Shown here: in pieces, positions 1 through 7,517 of the stretch | Layout of the letters: every line of letters starts with the position of its first letter | Position numbering within the stretch: the first letter of the stretch is position 1 | Assembly (NCBI GenBank): GCA_023432305.1 | Contig: JAEYUT010000035.1 | Location: 1 to 13,958, forward strand | From: Actinomycetes bacterium | GTDB lineage: Bacteria; Actinomycetota; Actinomycetes; Actinomycetales; Microbacteriaceae | Direction of reading: 5' to 3' | DNA length: 13,958 bases | The notes under the pieces: generated by a model | Seen by the model: the letters and a program-made list of their open reading frames with translations, nothing else | The model's database searches: none | Told to the model about the DNA's origin: nothing | Position numbers and translations under genes: made by a program

Positions 1-3000
1 GTGTGACGGTCCCGGTGGGGTCGCAGGTCGCGTTCGGCGGCGGGGTGATCGCCATCGTCGGGGCGGGCGGGGCGGTCTGGGCGATCCCCTCCACGGGCGA
101 TCTCGCGTTCGACCCTGTTGCCGCACCGCCGCTTCTCGAGCTGGGGGAGGGTGGTCGTGCTGTCGTGACGAACGGGGGCGCCATCCTCGCGGTCTCACGC
201 GAAGACGGCCTTCTGCATCGGATCGACAACATCGCCGCCGCGCCGGAGACGACGAGCTTCCCCCGGGTGGGCGCGTTCGAATTGGCCGCCGTCGGTGAGA
301 TCCCGGTCGTGCTCGATCTCTCCACGAACGAGCTCGTCTGGGGCGATGGACGCATCGCCGACCTCGGGAGCTCACCCGCGCGTGCCCTGCAGCTGACGAG
401 TGCGGCATCGCCCGCCGCCCATGTCGCAACCAGCGATGCTCTCGTCCGGGTCGACCTGGAGACGGGAGAGGTGAGCTCATTCGCCTCCGGCGCCTCACCG
501 GCTCCCGATGCCTCAGGTGTCGCCGCCCCAGCGGTCGTCGATGGCTGCGCTCATTCGGCGTGGGGGCATGCCCAGCGCTACCTCCTCGTGTGCGACGGCG
601 GCGACCCGGAGTCGTACGACATCGCCGAGCCGACGGGGAAGCTGGCCTTCCGCGTCAATCGGCAGGTCGTCGCACTCAACGACCTCGCGAACGGCAACGT
701 CTGGCTGCCCGCCGAGAACCTGCGCCTCGTCGACAACTGGGACGACGTGACCCCGCCGGAGGATGAGCAGACCGAGGAGGCGGGCGACGACAAGTCGGCG
801 CAGCAGAGCTTCGAGGACGCGCTCGCAGAGCGATCGGACGCGAACCGCCCGCCGGTGGCGCTCGACGACGAGTTCGGCATCCGTCCCGGTCGAACCACGA
901 TCCTCTCGGTGCTCGACAACGACTCCGACCCTGACGGCGACGTGCTCGTCGTCTCCTCGACGACTCCCGTCGCCGAATCGACCGGGCGCCTCGAGCCGAT
1001 CGACGGGGGTCGCGCGCTGCAGTTCACCCCTGCGCCCGGCTTCGTCGGGTCGATCCGCTTCGGCTATACCCTCGATGACGGACGCGGTGGCTCTGCGAGC
1101 GCCGACGTCATCGCCGCTGTCGTGTCGGACGAGCACAACACACCACCGCTCGAGCTGCGTCGATCGGGAGTCGCCGTCGAGGCGGGTCAGACGGTCTCAT
1201 ACAACGTGCTGCCGAACTGGCGCGATCCGGACGGCGACGACCTGACCGTCATCTCGGCGACGCCGCGATCCTCCGACCTGGTGCGCTTCGCTCCCGACGG
1301 CTCGATCACGTTCACCCACCTCTCCGCCGAGCTCGGACCGAAGGAGGTGGCCTTCCAGGTCTCCGACGGACGCGGCGCCGTGGTTGCGGGGACGCTCGTC
1401 GTCGACGTGCAGCCGACAGGCACCCTGCGCCCGGTGGCGACCCCGGACTTCGCGAGCGTCTTCGCCGGCGAGGCGGTGATCGTCGCTCCGCTCGTCAACG
1501 ACATCTCGCCGGCGGGAGGCGAGCTCCTGCTCGTGTCGGTCGATGAGCCGGGTGACGACACCACGGTCTCCCTCGATGCGGATCGGGGGCAGGTGCGGGT
1601 CGTCGGAGCCGAGCCAGGCGTGCGGTACATCATGTACACGGTGAGCGCCGGCGCGCACTCGACGACAGGTCTGATTCGCGTCGATGTGCGGGAACGACCT
1701 GCCGACGACACGGCTCCGATCGCGGTGACCGACACCGTCTATCTGCGCGGCGACGAGCCCACGACCGTCTCCGTGCTCTCGAATGACGCGAGTCCCAGTG
1801 GCCGCATCCTCGCCGTCCAGGAGGTGCAGGTGCCCGCGGAGGTGCAGGCGACGGGGCTCGTCGTCGAGCTTCTCCAGTCGACTCTCGTGCGCGTCACCGC
1901 GCCGACCGCGCTCACCCAGCCAGTCGCGTTCAGCTACACGGTCTCGGACGGCACTCTCAGCTCGAGCGCGAGCGTCACGGTGGTCCCCATCCCGGCTCTC
2001 CTGCGGCACCAGCCCCCGATCGCCCGCGACGACCGTGTGACGGTGCGCGCGGGCGACATCGTGACGGTCGATGTGCTCGCCAACGACACCCACCCCGACG
2101 GCGTGCGCATGATGGTGGCGCCTGAGCTCGCGACCGAGCCGAGCGGCGGGCTGGCTTTCGTGCAAGGCGATGCCATCCGCTATCAGGCGCCGACGGAGCC
2201 GGGACAGCACCGCGCCGACTACACGATCGGCGACGCGTTCGGGGAGACGGCCGGCGCCTCCATCCTGTTCACCGTCACGCCGGTCGACGAAGCGAGCAAC
2301 CGCGAACCTCGTCCGACCCCCGTCGTCGCGCGCGTGCTCGCCGGCAATCAGATCCGCATCGATCTGCCGCTGCAGCGCATCGATCCGGATGGCGACTCGG
2401 TGGAGCTGCTGCGCTTCCCGAGCGCGCCGAGGCTCGGAACCGTGATCGAACAGGGCCCGGGACATCTCGTCTACGAGGCCGCGCCCGGAGCAGCGGGGAC
2501 CGATTCCTTCACCTATCAGGTGTTCGACACCTTCGGGGCGACGGCGACAGGAGACATCGACATCGCCGTCATTCCCCCGCCCGACGCCCTCGCCGCACCC
2601 AACGCCGTTCCGGATGCGGTCGCGATCCGTCCGGGTCGGCTTGCACAGGTCGACCTCACCGCCAACGATTCGGACCCGCAGGGTTCCCCGATCGAGGTGA
2701 GCGGGCAGCTCCTCGACGTGCCCGATGGCATCGAGGCGTCGGTCGCCGACGGCCGGTTCCTCGTGATCGCCGCACCCGATGCCGAGCAGGCTTTCTCGGT
2801 GCGGTACGAGCTCACGAACGACCGCGGAGGACGGGCCGTCACCTACGTGCTCGTCGAGATCTCGGAGGATGCTCCGCTCACCCCGCCGGTCGCGCGTGAC
2901 GTCGTGCTCTCGCTCGCTGAGATCGCCGGAAGGGAGAGCGTCGAGGTCGATGTGTTCGACGGCCATGCGTTCAATCCCGGCGGGTCGAACGAGGATCTCG

Positions 3001-5198
3001 AGCTCACTCTCGAGGGGCCGAACGCGAACTCCGCGGAACTCGTCGAGGGCGCCGTGGGGCGGATCGCGGTACGGCCGGCGGCAGAGCGTCACGCGATCGC
3101 CTATCGCCTGACCGACCCTGAGACGGGACTCGTCGGCACAGCGTTCATCGTCGTTCCCGCCGCGGTCTCCGAGGAGTTCGACGCCGACCCGTCGATCGAC
3201 CCCGCCCTGCCCGCGCAGTACGTGCCGATGAATGAGCGACGCGAGTGGAAGCTCTCCGACATCCTCGTCGTGCCGTCGGGGCGCGAGCCGTGGATCACCG
3301 ACGCTGCGACGGTCACATCGGTGCGCTCGAACGGGGAGCCCGCGTTCGTCGACGAGCGGACGATCGCCTTCCAAGGCGAACGCGATTACCGCGGCCCTGC
3401 GTCCATCACGTTCACGGTGACCGACGGCGCGTCGATCGACGACCCGAAGGGCAACACGGTCACCCTCACCCTGCCCATCGTGGTCGGCGATCCCGAATTC
3501 CGGGACACCCCTCCCGAGTTCACCACCCCCGTGGTGCGCGTCGAGCCGGGCGAGCAGGTCACGGTGGATCTGCGCGATTCGACAGCCCACCCCAATGCGC
3601 AGATCCTGCGCGAGGTGACCTACGACGGTCCGAGCGGCGCGACCGCGGCGATCAGCGCGTCGCGCAGCGGCTCGGCGCTGACGATCTCGACGCCGCGCTC
3701 GACGCCGAAGGGCACGGCAGTCGAACTGGGCGTCACATTGCGCTGGGGCGACTTCACCGTGCCGGGGACGGTGCAGGTGCTCGTGGTGGAGTCGTCTCGC
3801 CCGCGTGCAGTCGCAGCTGCCGATCAGATCGAGACGCGACGCGGGGAAGGTGCGGTCGTCGTCGCTCCGCTCGCCAACGACATGAACCCGTTCCAGGCGA
3901 CCGGGGAGCCACTGCGGATCGTGGACGCGGTGCTCGACGGGGGGAGTGCGCCCGGTGGAGTGACCTTCACCGCGGAGCAGGTGCGCGTCACCCCGGACGC
4001 CTCGCTCAAGGCCGGAGTGGTGACGGTGATCTACACGGTCGAGGATGCGACACGCGACCCTGATCGGCGAGTGAGCGGCACGATCTCCGTGGTCGTGAGC
4101 GACGTGCCCGACCGTCCGACCGCACCCGAGCGCGACGGCGGATCCGCTGTCGGCGGTGACGGATCCGCGACGATCCGCTTCCAGGCTCCCGCGACCAATG
4201 GCAAGCCGATCACGTCGTTCGAGGTGATGTCGGATCCGGCCGGCACCACCCCGACGACGTGTCAGGCTGGCACGCCCTGCACGATCGGCGGCCTCGCGAA
4301 TGGGACCGCCTACCAGTTCGCTGTCCGGGCCATCAACGAGCACGGGGCCGGAGAGTGGTCGGCCCCGAGCGCTCCGATCACCCCCTACGGCACCCCGACC
4401 ACCCCCTCGGTCGGCATCGCGTCGAGCGACCTGTGGGTGGGGCCGGGCCGCCCGGGCGCCGTCCGCCTGACGTGGGTCGCTGTCGCGGGCACCGGTGGGC
4501 AGACGAGCTACCTGTGGACGCTCTCCGATGGCCGCTCCGGCGAGCTGAGCGGCACCCAGCTCGACCTGCCGCTCTCGCACGTCGGCACGTTCCAGTTCAG
4601 CGTTCGAGCTCAGAACTCGGGTGGCAGATCGAGCGCGGTCTCGAACCCCGTGTCGTTCACCGCGAACGCCCAGGTCGTCCCCGCTCAGCTCGGTGCTCCG
4701 AGTATGAGCGTCGCCAACAGCTACGCCCCCAACGGCGCCGTGAACTGGAGCTGGGGCGCGCCGAGCGGAGGTGCGGAGGTGACCGCACACCTCTCGTACG
4801 AGGTGTCCGTGAATGGCGGAGCAGCGGTCGCGGTTGCGGGGACGGCGTACTCGCTGAGCGGCCTCGGGCCCGGCGACTACAGCCTTCGGGTGCGCGCGCT
4901 CAATAAAGCGGGCGCGTCCCCCTGGAGTGCGGCATCTTCGGTGGCCTCGATCATCTACCGCTCCAACACGACGACGACGTCAGCGCAGAGCTGCATCCTG
5001 ACCAATGAGCAGTACAACGCGAAGGTCGGGTGCGCGAATGGCGGCACCCTCCCCTCGGGGGTCGCGCTGCACATCATGTGCCGCGGGTCGTCCGGCGGGG
5101 TGTGGTTCGCCTACATCAGCGAGGGGCTCTACGCCGGTTCATGGATCCGCATCGCGCACATCTCGACCCCGATCGACTCCATCAGCATCTGCGTGTGA
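1..5198 (+). CDS. Giant Ig-like/FN3 repeat surface protein (5' end outside window)
   Basis: The reading frame is open from the left edge (codons in phase with position 3) to TGA at 5196-5198, giving at least 1,731 residues. The GTG at position 3 has no visible ribosome site and falls inside repetitive beta-strand sequence, so I treat the gene as 5'-truncated; an N-terminal signal or membrane anchor would lie upstream. Numbering from position 3, residues 1-245 are short beta-rich repeats with a propeller feel (VRVDLETGEV, VLDLSTNELVW). Residues 246-280 are an acidic hinge. Residues 281-1368 are about eleven Ig/cadherin-like units, 1369-1660 three FN3-like units, and 1664-1731 a four-cysteine cap. 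All eight cysteines seen fall in close pairs or in the cap, as expected for an exported disulfide-bonded protein. No sortase motif or C-terminal membrane helix is present, so any anchor is probably N-terminal. The role is inferred: a long extracellular stalk, adhesin or cell-wall-associated protein, possibly a partner of the downstream secretion ATPase. The specific ligand is unknown. Confidence 0.9.
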   Translation, partial: VTVPVGSQVAFGGGVIAIVGAGGAVWAIPSTGDLAFDPVAAPPLLELGEGGRAVVTNGGAILAVSREDGLLHRIDNIAAAPETTSFPRVGAFELAAVGEIPVVLDLSTNELVWGDGRIADLGSSPARALQLTSAASPAAHVATSDALVRVDLETGEVSSFASGASPAPDASGVAAPAVVDGCAHSAWGHAQRYLLVCDGGDPESYDIAEPTGKLAFRVNRQVVALNDLANGNVWLPAENLRLVDNWDDVTPPEDEQTEEAGDDKSAQQSFEDALAERSDANRPPVALDDEFGIRPGRTTILSVLDNDSDPDGDVLVVSSTTPVAESTGRLEPIDGGRALQFTPAPGFVGSIRFGYTLDDGRGGSASADVIAAVVSDEHNTPPLELRRSGVAVEAGQTVSYNVLPNWRDPDGDDLTVISATPRSSDLVRFAPDGSITFTHLSAELGPKEVAFQVSDGRGAVVAGTLVVDVQPTGTLRPVATPDFASVFAGEAVIVAPLVNDISPAGGELLLVSVDEPGDDTTVSLDADRGQVRVVGAEPGVRYIMYTVSAGAHSTTGLIRVDVRERPADDTAPIAVTDTVYLRGDEPTTVSVLSNDASPSGRILAVQEVQVPAEVQATGLVVELLQSTLVRVTAPTALTQPVAFSYTVSDGTLSSSASVTVVPIPALLRHQPPIARDDRVTVRAGDIVTVDVLANDTHPDGVRMMVAPELATEPSGGLAFVQGDAIRYQAPTEPGQHRADYTIGDAFGETAGASILFTVTPVDEASNREPRPTPVVARVLAGNQIRIDLPLQRIDPDGDSVELLRFPSAPRLGTVIEQGPGHLVYEAAPGAAGTDSFTYQVFDTFGATATGDIDIAVIPPPDALAAPNAVPDAVAIRPGRLAQVDLTANDSDPQGSPIEVSGQLLDVPDGIEASVADGRFLVIAAPDAEQAFSVRYELTNDRGGRAVTYVLVEISEDAPLTPPVARDVVLSLAEIAGRESVEVDVFDGHAFNPGGSNEDLELTLEGPNANSAELVEGAVGRIAVRPAAERHAIAYRLTDPETGLVGTAFIVVPAAVSEEFDADPSIDPALPAQYVPMNERREWKLSDILVVPSGREPWITDAATVTSVRSNGEPAFVDERTIAFQGERDYRGPASITFTVTDGASIDDPKGNTVTLTLPIVVGDPEFRDTPPEFTTPVVRVEPGEQVTVDLRDSTAHPNAQILREVTYDGPSGATAAISASRSGSALTISTPRSTPKGTAVELGVTLRWGDFTVPGTVQVLVVESSRPRAVAAADQIETRRGEGAVVVAPLANDMNPFQATGEPLRIVDAVLDGGSAPGGVTFTAEQVRVTPDASLKAGVVTVIYTVEDATRDPDRRVSGTISVVVSDVPDRPTAPERDGGSAVGGDGSATIRFQAPATNGKPITSFEVMSDPAGTTPTTCQAGTPCTIGGLANGTAYQFAVRAINEHGAGEWSAPSAPITPYGTPTTPSVGIASSDLWVGPGRPGAVRLTWVAVAGTGGQTSYLWTLSDGRSGELSGTQLDLPLSHVGTFQFSVRAQNSGGRSSAVSNPVSFTANAQVVPAQLGAPSMSVANSYAPNGAVNWSWGAPSGGAEVTAHLSYEVSVNGGAAVAVAGTAYSLSGLGPGDYSLRVRALNKAGASPWSAASSVASIIYRSNTTTTSAQSCILTNEQYNAKVGCANGGTLPSGVALHIMCRGSSGGVWFAYISEGLYAGSWIRIAHISTPIDSISICV
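843..4106 (+). repeat. Eleven tandem Ig/cadherin-like protein units
   Basis: This block encodes units starting near residues 281, 379, 476, 571, 670, 766, 865, 961, 1071, 1170 and 1266 of the frame, a period of 95-110 residues. The unit signature is N-x-P-P-x-A followed by a basic/Gly turn, then V-L-x-N-D-x-D-P-D-G-D, as in NDSDPDGD (unit 1) and NDTHPDG (unit 5). The C-terminal half of many units carries a Y/F-T-V-S/T-D-G strand (for example FSYTVSDGT). This matches cadherin-like/bacterial Ig domains of large surface proteins. The DPDG loop is intact in units 1, 2 and 6 and partly kept in 5 and 7. It is degraded in 3, 4, 8, 10 and 11 and unrecognisable in 9. The units are diverged at DNA level, so the array is old rather than a recent expansion. 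Confidence 0.85.
4107..4980 (+). repeat. Three fibronectin type III-like units
   Basis: Residues ~1369-1466, 1467-1559 and 1560-1660 of the surface protein each follow a fibronectin type III pattern. They begin with a Pro-rich strand, pass through a W or F strand (RLTWVAV, VNWSWGAP), and end in Y-x-F-x-V-R-A-x-N-x-x-G-x-S-x-W/S-S-x-x-S (for example FAVRAINEHGAGEWS and LRVRALNKAGASPWS). The first unit carries a CX5C pair (TCQAGTPC) typical of actinobacterial extracellular FN3 units. The middle unit is the least canonical. These units probably act as spacers that lift the C-terminal cap away from the Ig stalk. Confidence 0.75.
4989..5195 (+). other. Four-cysteine C-terminal cap domain of the surface protein
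   Basis: The last ~68 residues follow a Ser/Thr-rich spacer (SNTTTTSAQS) and contain four cysteines, at residues 1664, 1677, 1693 and 1730. The sequence around VALHIMCRGSS and VWFAYISEGLYAGSWI alternates small, aromatic and Gly residues in a way that recalls a small SH3b-like beta barrel. That fold call is inference. As the distal tip of a long repeat stalk, it is the best candidate for ligand or cell-wall binding. Confidence 0.5.
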
Positions 5199-5260
5199 CC
5201 GCGGCGCGCGACCGGTCTGTGCACCCCGGAACATGAGACTTACGACAGGATAGGACGACC
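5199..5260 (+). other. 62-bp spacer between surface-protein gene and MoxR gene
   Basis: This is the only real intergenic gap in the window. It contains no stem-loop followed by a T-run, so I see no intrinsic terminator and expect readthrough from the upstream gene. I also see no convincing -35/-10 promoter pair. A weaker internal promoter cannot be excluded, because actinobacterial promoters are poorly conserved. The 3' end carries the MoxR ribosome site. Confidence 0.6.
5247..5255 (+). promoter_or_regulatory. Ribosome binding site of the MoxR gene
   Basis: AGGATAGGA lies just upstream of the ATG at 5261. The second AGGA (5252-5255) is 5 bases from the start and supports this ATG as the initiation codon. 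Confidence 0.7.
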
Positions 5261-6229
5261 ATGACAGTCACTCAGGAGCAGGCGACGTGGTTCGCTGACG
5301 CCTTCCAGAAGCTCGTTTCCAATGTGGACAAGGCGATCGTGGGCAAGAGCCACGTCATCCGTCTCGTCATCACCGCGCTCATCTCAGACGGGCATGTGCT
5401 GCTCGAGGACTACCCGGGGACCGGCAAGACCGTTCTCGCGAAGTCGCTCGCGAACACGCTCGACGGCACCACGAGCCGCATCCAGTTCACGCCCGACCTG
5501 CTTCCGTCGGATGTCACCGGCGTGCAGATCTACGACCAGTCGAAGGGACGCTTCCAGTTCCACCCCGGCCCGATCTTCGCGTCGATCGTGCTCGCGGATG
5601 AGATCAACCGCGCGAGCCCCAAGACCCAGTCGGCGCTTCTCGAGGTCATGGAGGAGGGCATCGTCACGATCGACGGCGAGGGTCACTCAGTGGGTGCTCC
5701 GTTCCTCGTGATCGCGACTCAGAACCCGGTCGAGCAGGCGGGAACGTACAAGCTTCCGGAGGCGCAGCTCGACCGCTTCCTCATCAAGACGAGCCTCGGC
5801 TACCCCGACTCGCAGACCGCGGTTGCACTGCTCATGGATTCGGGCACGCGTGCGCGTGCCTCGCTCGTGTCGCCCATCATCAAGCCGGAGTCGATCGTCG
5901 CGATGTCGGCGATCGCCTCGGAGGTCTATGTGGATCAGGCGGTCATGCAGTACCTCTCCGACATCGTCGATGCCACGCGCAGCCACCGTGACGTGCTCCT
6001 CGGCGTGAGCATGCGCGGCGCGATGGCTCTCGCGCGCGCCGTGAAGACCTGGGCGATCTCTGCTGGGCGCACCTACGTCACCCCCGACGACGTCCGCGAC
6101 CTGGCCGTGCCGGTGCTCGCGCACCGTCTCGTGATCGACCCGGAGTCCGACTTCGCCGGCGTCAAGGCCGAGGACGTCGTCTCGCGCATCCTCATCGACA
6201 TCGAACCGCCCGTCTACCGCGCAGCCTGA
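5261..6229 (+). CDS. MoxR-family AAA+ ATPase
   Basis: The gene encodes 322 residues, the usual length of a MoxR ATPase, and is soluble with no signal peptide. Visible motifs in order are Walker A YPGTGKT (residues 51-57), the MoxR-typical FTPDLLPSDVTG (77-88), Walker B IVLADEINR (109-117, acidic pair D113-E114), sensor 1 VIATQNPVEQAGTY (150-163), and LPEAQLDRF (165-173) with a likely arginine finger at R172. GVSMRGAMAL (248-257) follows as the sensor-2 region, and the C-terminal helical lid begins with TYVTPDDVRDLA. MoxR proteins are thought to be ATP-driven chaperones that assemble or activate protein complexes, often through VWA-domain partners. The next gene encodes a DUF58 protein, which commonly has a VWA-like fold, only 4 bases downstream, so it is the probable direct partner. 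The start is supported by a good ribosome site. The family call is very secure; the client protein is not known. Confidence 0.96.
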   Translation: MTVTQEQATWFADAFQKLVSNVDKAIVGKSHVIRLVITALISDGHVLLEDYPGTGKTVLAKSLANTLDGTTSRIQFTPDLLPSDVTGVQIYDQSKGRFQFHPGPIFASIVLADEINRASPKTQSALLEVMEEGIVTIDGEGHSVGAPFLVIATQNPVEQAGTYKLPEAQLDRFLIKTSLGYPDSQTAVALLMDSGTRARASLVSPIIKPESIVAMSAIASEVYVDQAVMQYLSDIVDATRSHRDVLLGVSMRGAMALARAVKTWAISAGRTYVTPDDVRDLAVPVLAHRLVIDPESDFAGVKAEDVVSRILIDIEPPVYRAA

Positions 6230-6233
6230 TCGG

Positions 6234-7517
6234 ATGACGGATCGCCAGACCCGCGCCGGGCGGATGGCGCGCCCCCGTGCGGAGCGCGTGCGTCGATTCG
6301 CGACGGCGGTGACGAACGCACTGCGACCCGTGGTGCGTGGGGTCCGGCGCGCCCTCGGACCGGTCGTGGGCGTCGTCACTCCGGTCGGCTGGGTCGTCGT
6401 CGCGCTCGCCGCGGTCGCGCTTGTGCTCTCGGCGGTCTACGGCTGGCAGGAGTTCACCTTCCTCGGGTGGGTGCTCGTTGCATCCCTCGTCATCTCGGCG
6501 TTCTTCCTGGTCGGCCGGTCGAGCTACGGCGTCTTCATCGAGCTCAATCCCCGTCGCGTGGTCGTGGGCGATCGTGCGATGGGGCGCATGGTGGTCACCA
6601 ACACCGGGCCTCGGAGGCTCGCGCCGTCGCGGATGGAGCTTCCGGTCGGGCGCGGGGTGGCCGAGTTCCAGCTCCCGGCGATGCAGCCGAAGCAGGAGCA
6701 GGAGGAGCTCTTCCAGGTGCCCACCAATCGGCGTGCCGTGATCGTCGCGGGGCCCGCGCGATCCATTCGCGGCGACCAGCTGGGTCTGCTGCGGCGCTCG
6801 GTGACGTGGGCGGAGGAGGTCGAGCTCTTCGTGCACCCGCGCACGGTGCCGCTCGCGGCGTCGGCTGCAGGACTCGTGCGCGACCTCGAGGGCCAGGTGT
6901 CCTCGAAGATCACCAACAACGATCTCGCGTTCCACGCGCTGCGCCCCTACGTCCCGGGCGATGACCGCCGCTATGTGCACTGGCGCACGTCGGCCCGCAT
7001 CGGTCAGCTCATGGTGCGCCAGTTCCAGGAGACCCGTCGCTCGCAGATCACCATCACACTGCCGTCGTCGGCTGCCTCCTACGCGAGCGAGGACGAGTTC
7101 GAACTCGCCGTCTCGGCTGCGTCGTCGCTCGCCGCGCAGGTGATCCGCGACGGCACGCAGCTGAGCGTCGTGAGCGAGCACGGTGTGTGGCGCACGGGCA
7201 CCGTCACCGCGACGCTCGACTCCGCGTGCCGTCTCGTCTACGGCGAGAGTCAGGGCTATCCGACGCTGCGCGACTTCGTGCGCGACCGCACGCGGAGGCT
7301 CCCGGCGCCCAGCATCGTGGTCGTGGTCGGCGGATCGAAGCTGAGCCCCGGCGAGATCCGTGGAGTGCAGACGCTCTTCGGGCCCGACACCCGGTTCCTC
7401 GGGGTCATCGCGGCGCTCGGCGAGCAGTCGCGTCTCGGCTCGATGGGCGGCACGCCCGTGCTCACGGTGGGGCAGCTCGAGGACCTTCCCGGACTCTTCA
7501 GGGGGATCACGGGATGA
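6234..7517 (+). CDS. DUF58 domain membrane protein (MoxR partner)
   Basis: The gene encodes 427 residues. An extremely basic N-terminus (12 Arg in the first 40 residues) precedes two membrane helices at ~47-70 and ~75-93. A beta-rich segment follows, then the DUF58 signature at ~233-266, read as LRPYVPGDDRRYVHWRTSAR plus the following LMVRQFQE. The remaining C-terminal part (~270-427) fits the VWA-like half of such proteins, with a hydrophobic strand IVVVVGG at 361-367. The start lies 4 bases after the MoxR stop with no strong Shine-Dalgarno, so translation probably depends on coupling. A second in-frame ATG at 6264 (residue 11) is a possible alternative. The stop overlaps the next start as ATGA. 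DUF58 proteins are regularly encoded beside MoxR ATPases and transglutaminase-like membrane proteins, as here. The inferred role is a membrane-bound adaptor that presents clients to MoxR or is remodelled by it. Confidence 0.93.
   Translation: MTDRQTRAGRMARPRAERVRRFATAVTNALRPVVRGVRRALGPVVGVVTPVGWVVVALAAVALVLSAVYGWQEFTFLGWVLVASLVISAFFLVGRSSYGVFIELNPRRVVVGDRAMGRMVVTNTGPRRLAPSRMELPVGRGVAEFQLPAMQPKQEQEELFQVPTNRRAVIVAGPARSIRGDQLGLLRRSVTWAEEVELFVHPRTVPLAASAAGLVRDLEGQVSSKITNNDLAFHALRPYVPGDDRRYVHWRTSARIGQLMVRQFQETRRSQITITLPSSAASYASEDEFELAVSAASSLAAQVIRDGTQLSVVSEHGVWRTGTVTATLDSACRLVYGESQGYPTLRDFVRDRTRRLPAPSIVVVVGGSKLSPGEIRGVQTLFGPDTRFLGVIAALGEQSRLGSMGGTPVLTVGQLEDLPGLFRGITG
7499..7506 (+). promoter_or_regulatory. 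Ribosome binding site of the transglutaminase-like gene
   Basis: CAGGGGGA lies inside the 3' end of the DUF58 gene, about 7 bases before the ATG at 7514. Together with the ATGA overlap (7514-7517) it fixes this start over in-frame codons further upstream. Confidence 0.6.

Noticed and set aside
3..5. GTG at position 3 as the true start of the Ig-repeat gene
   Set aside because: Nothing upstream is available to show a ribosome site, and the protein would begin inside repeat sequence without a signal peptide. Truncation by the window edge is more likely.
843..4106. Recent DNA-level tandem duplication in the Ig array
   Set aside because: Units share protein signatures but I see no long near-identical DNA repeats, so recent expansion or slippage is not supported.
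1197..4790. Very long open frame on the - strand opposite the Ig-repeat gene (1,197 codons)
   Set aside because: It is Arg/His/Asp-rich low-complexity sequence without domains, as expected for the antisense of high-GC coding DNA. The + strand frame has clear domains throughout.
5199..5260. Intrinsic terminator between the first and second genes
   Set aside because: Only short GC palindromes such as ACCGGT are present, with no stable stem and no T-run.
7187..7513. Upstream extension of the transglutaminase-like gene to 7187
   Set aside because: The extra 109 residues are Arg/Ala-rich, overlap the conserved end of the DUF58 gene and lack a ribosome site. The ATG at 7514 has one and gives a normal N-terminus before the first helix.
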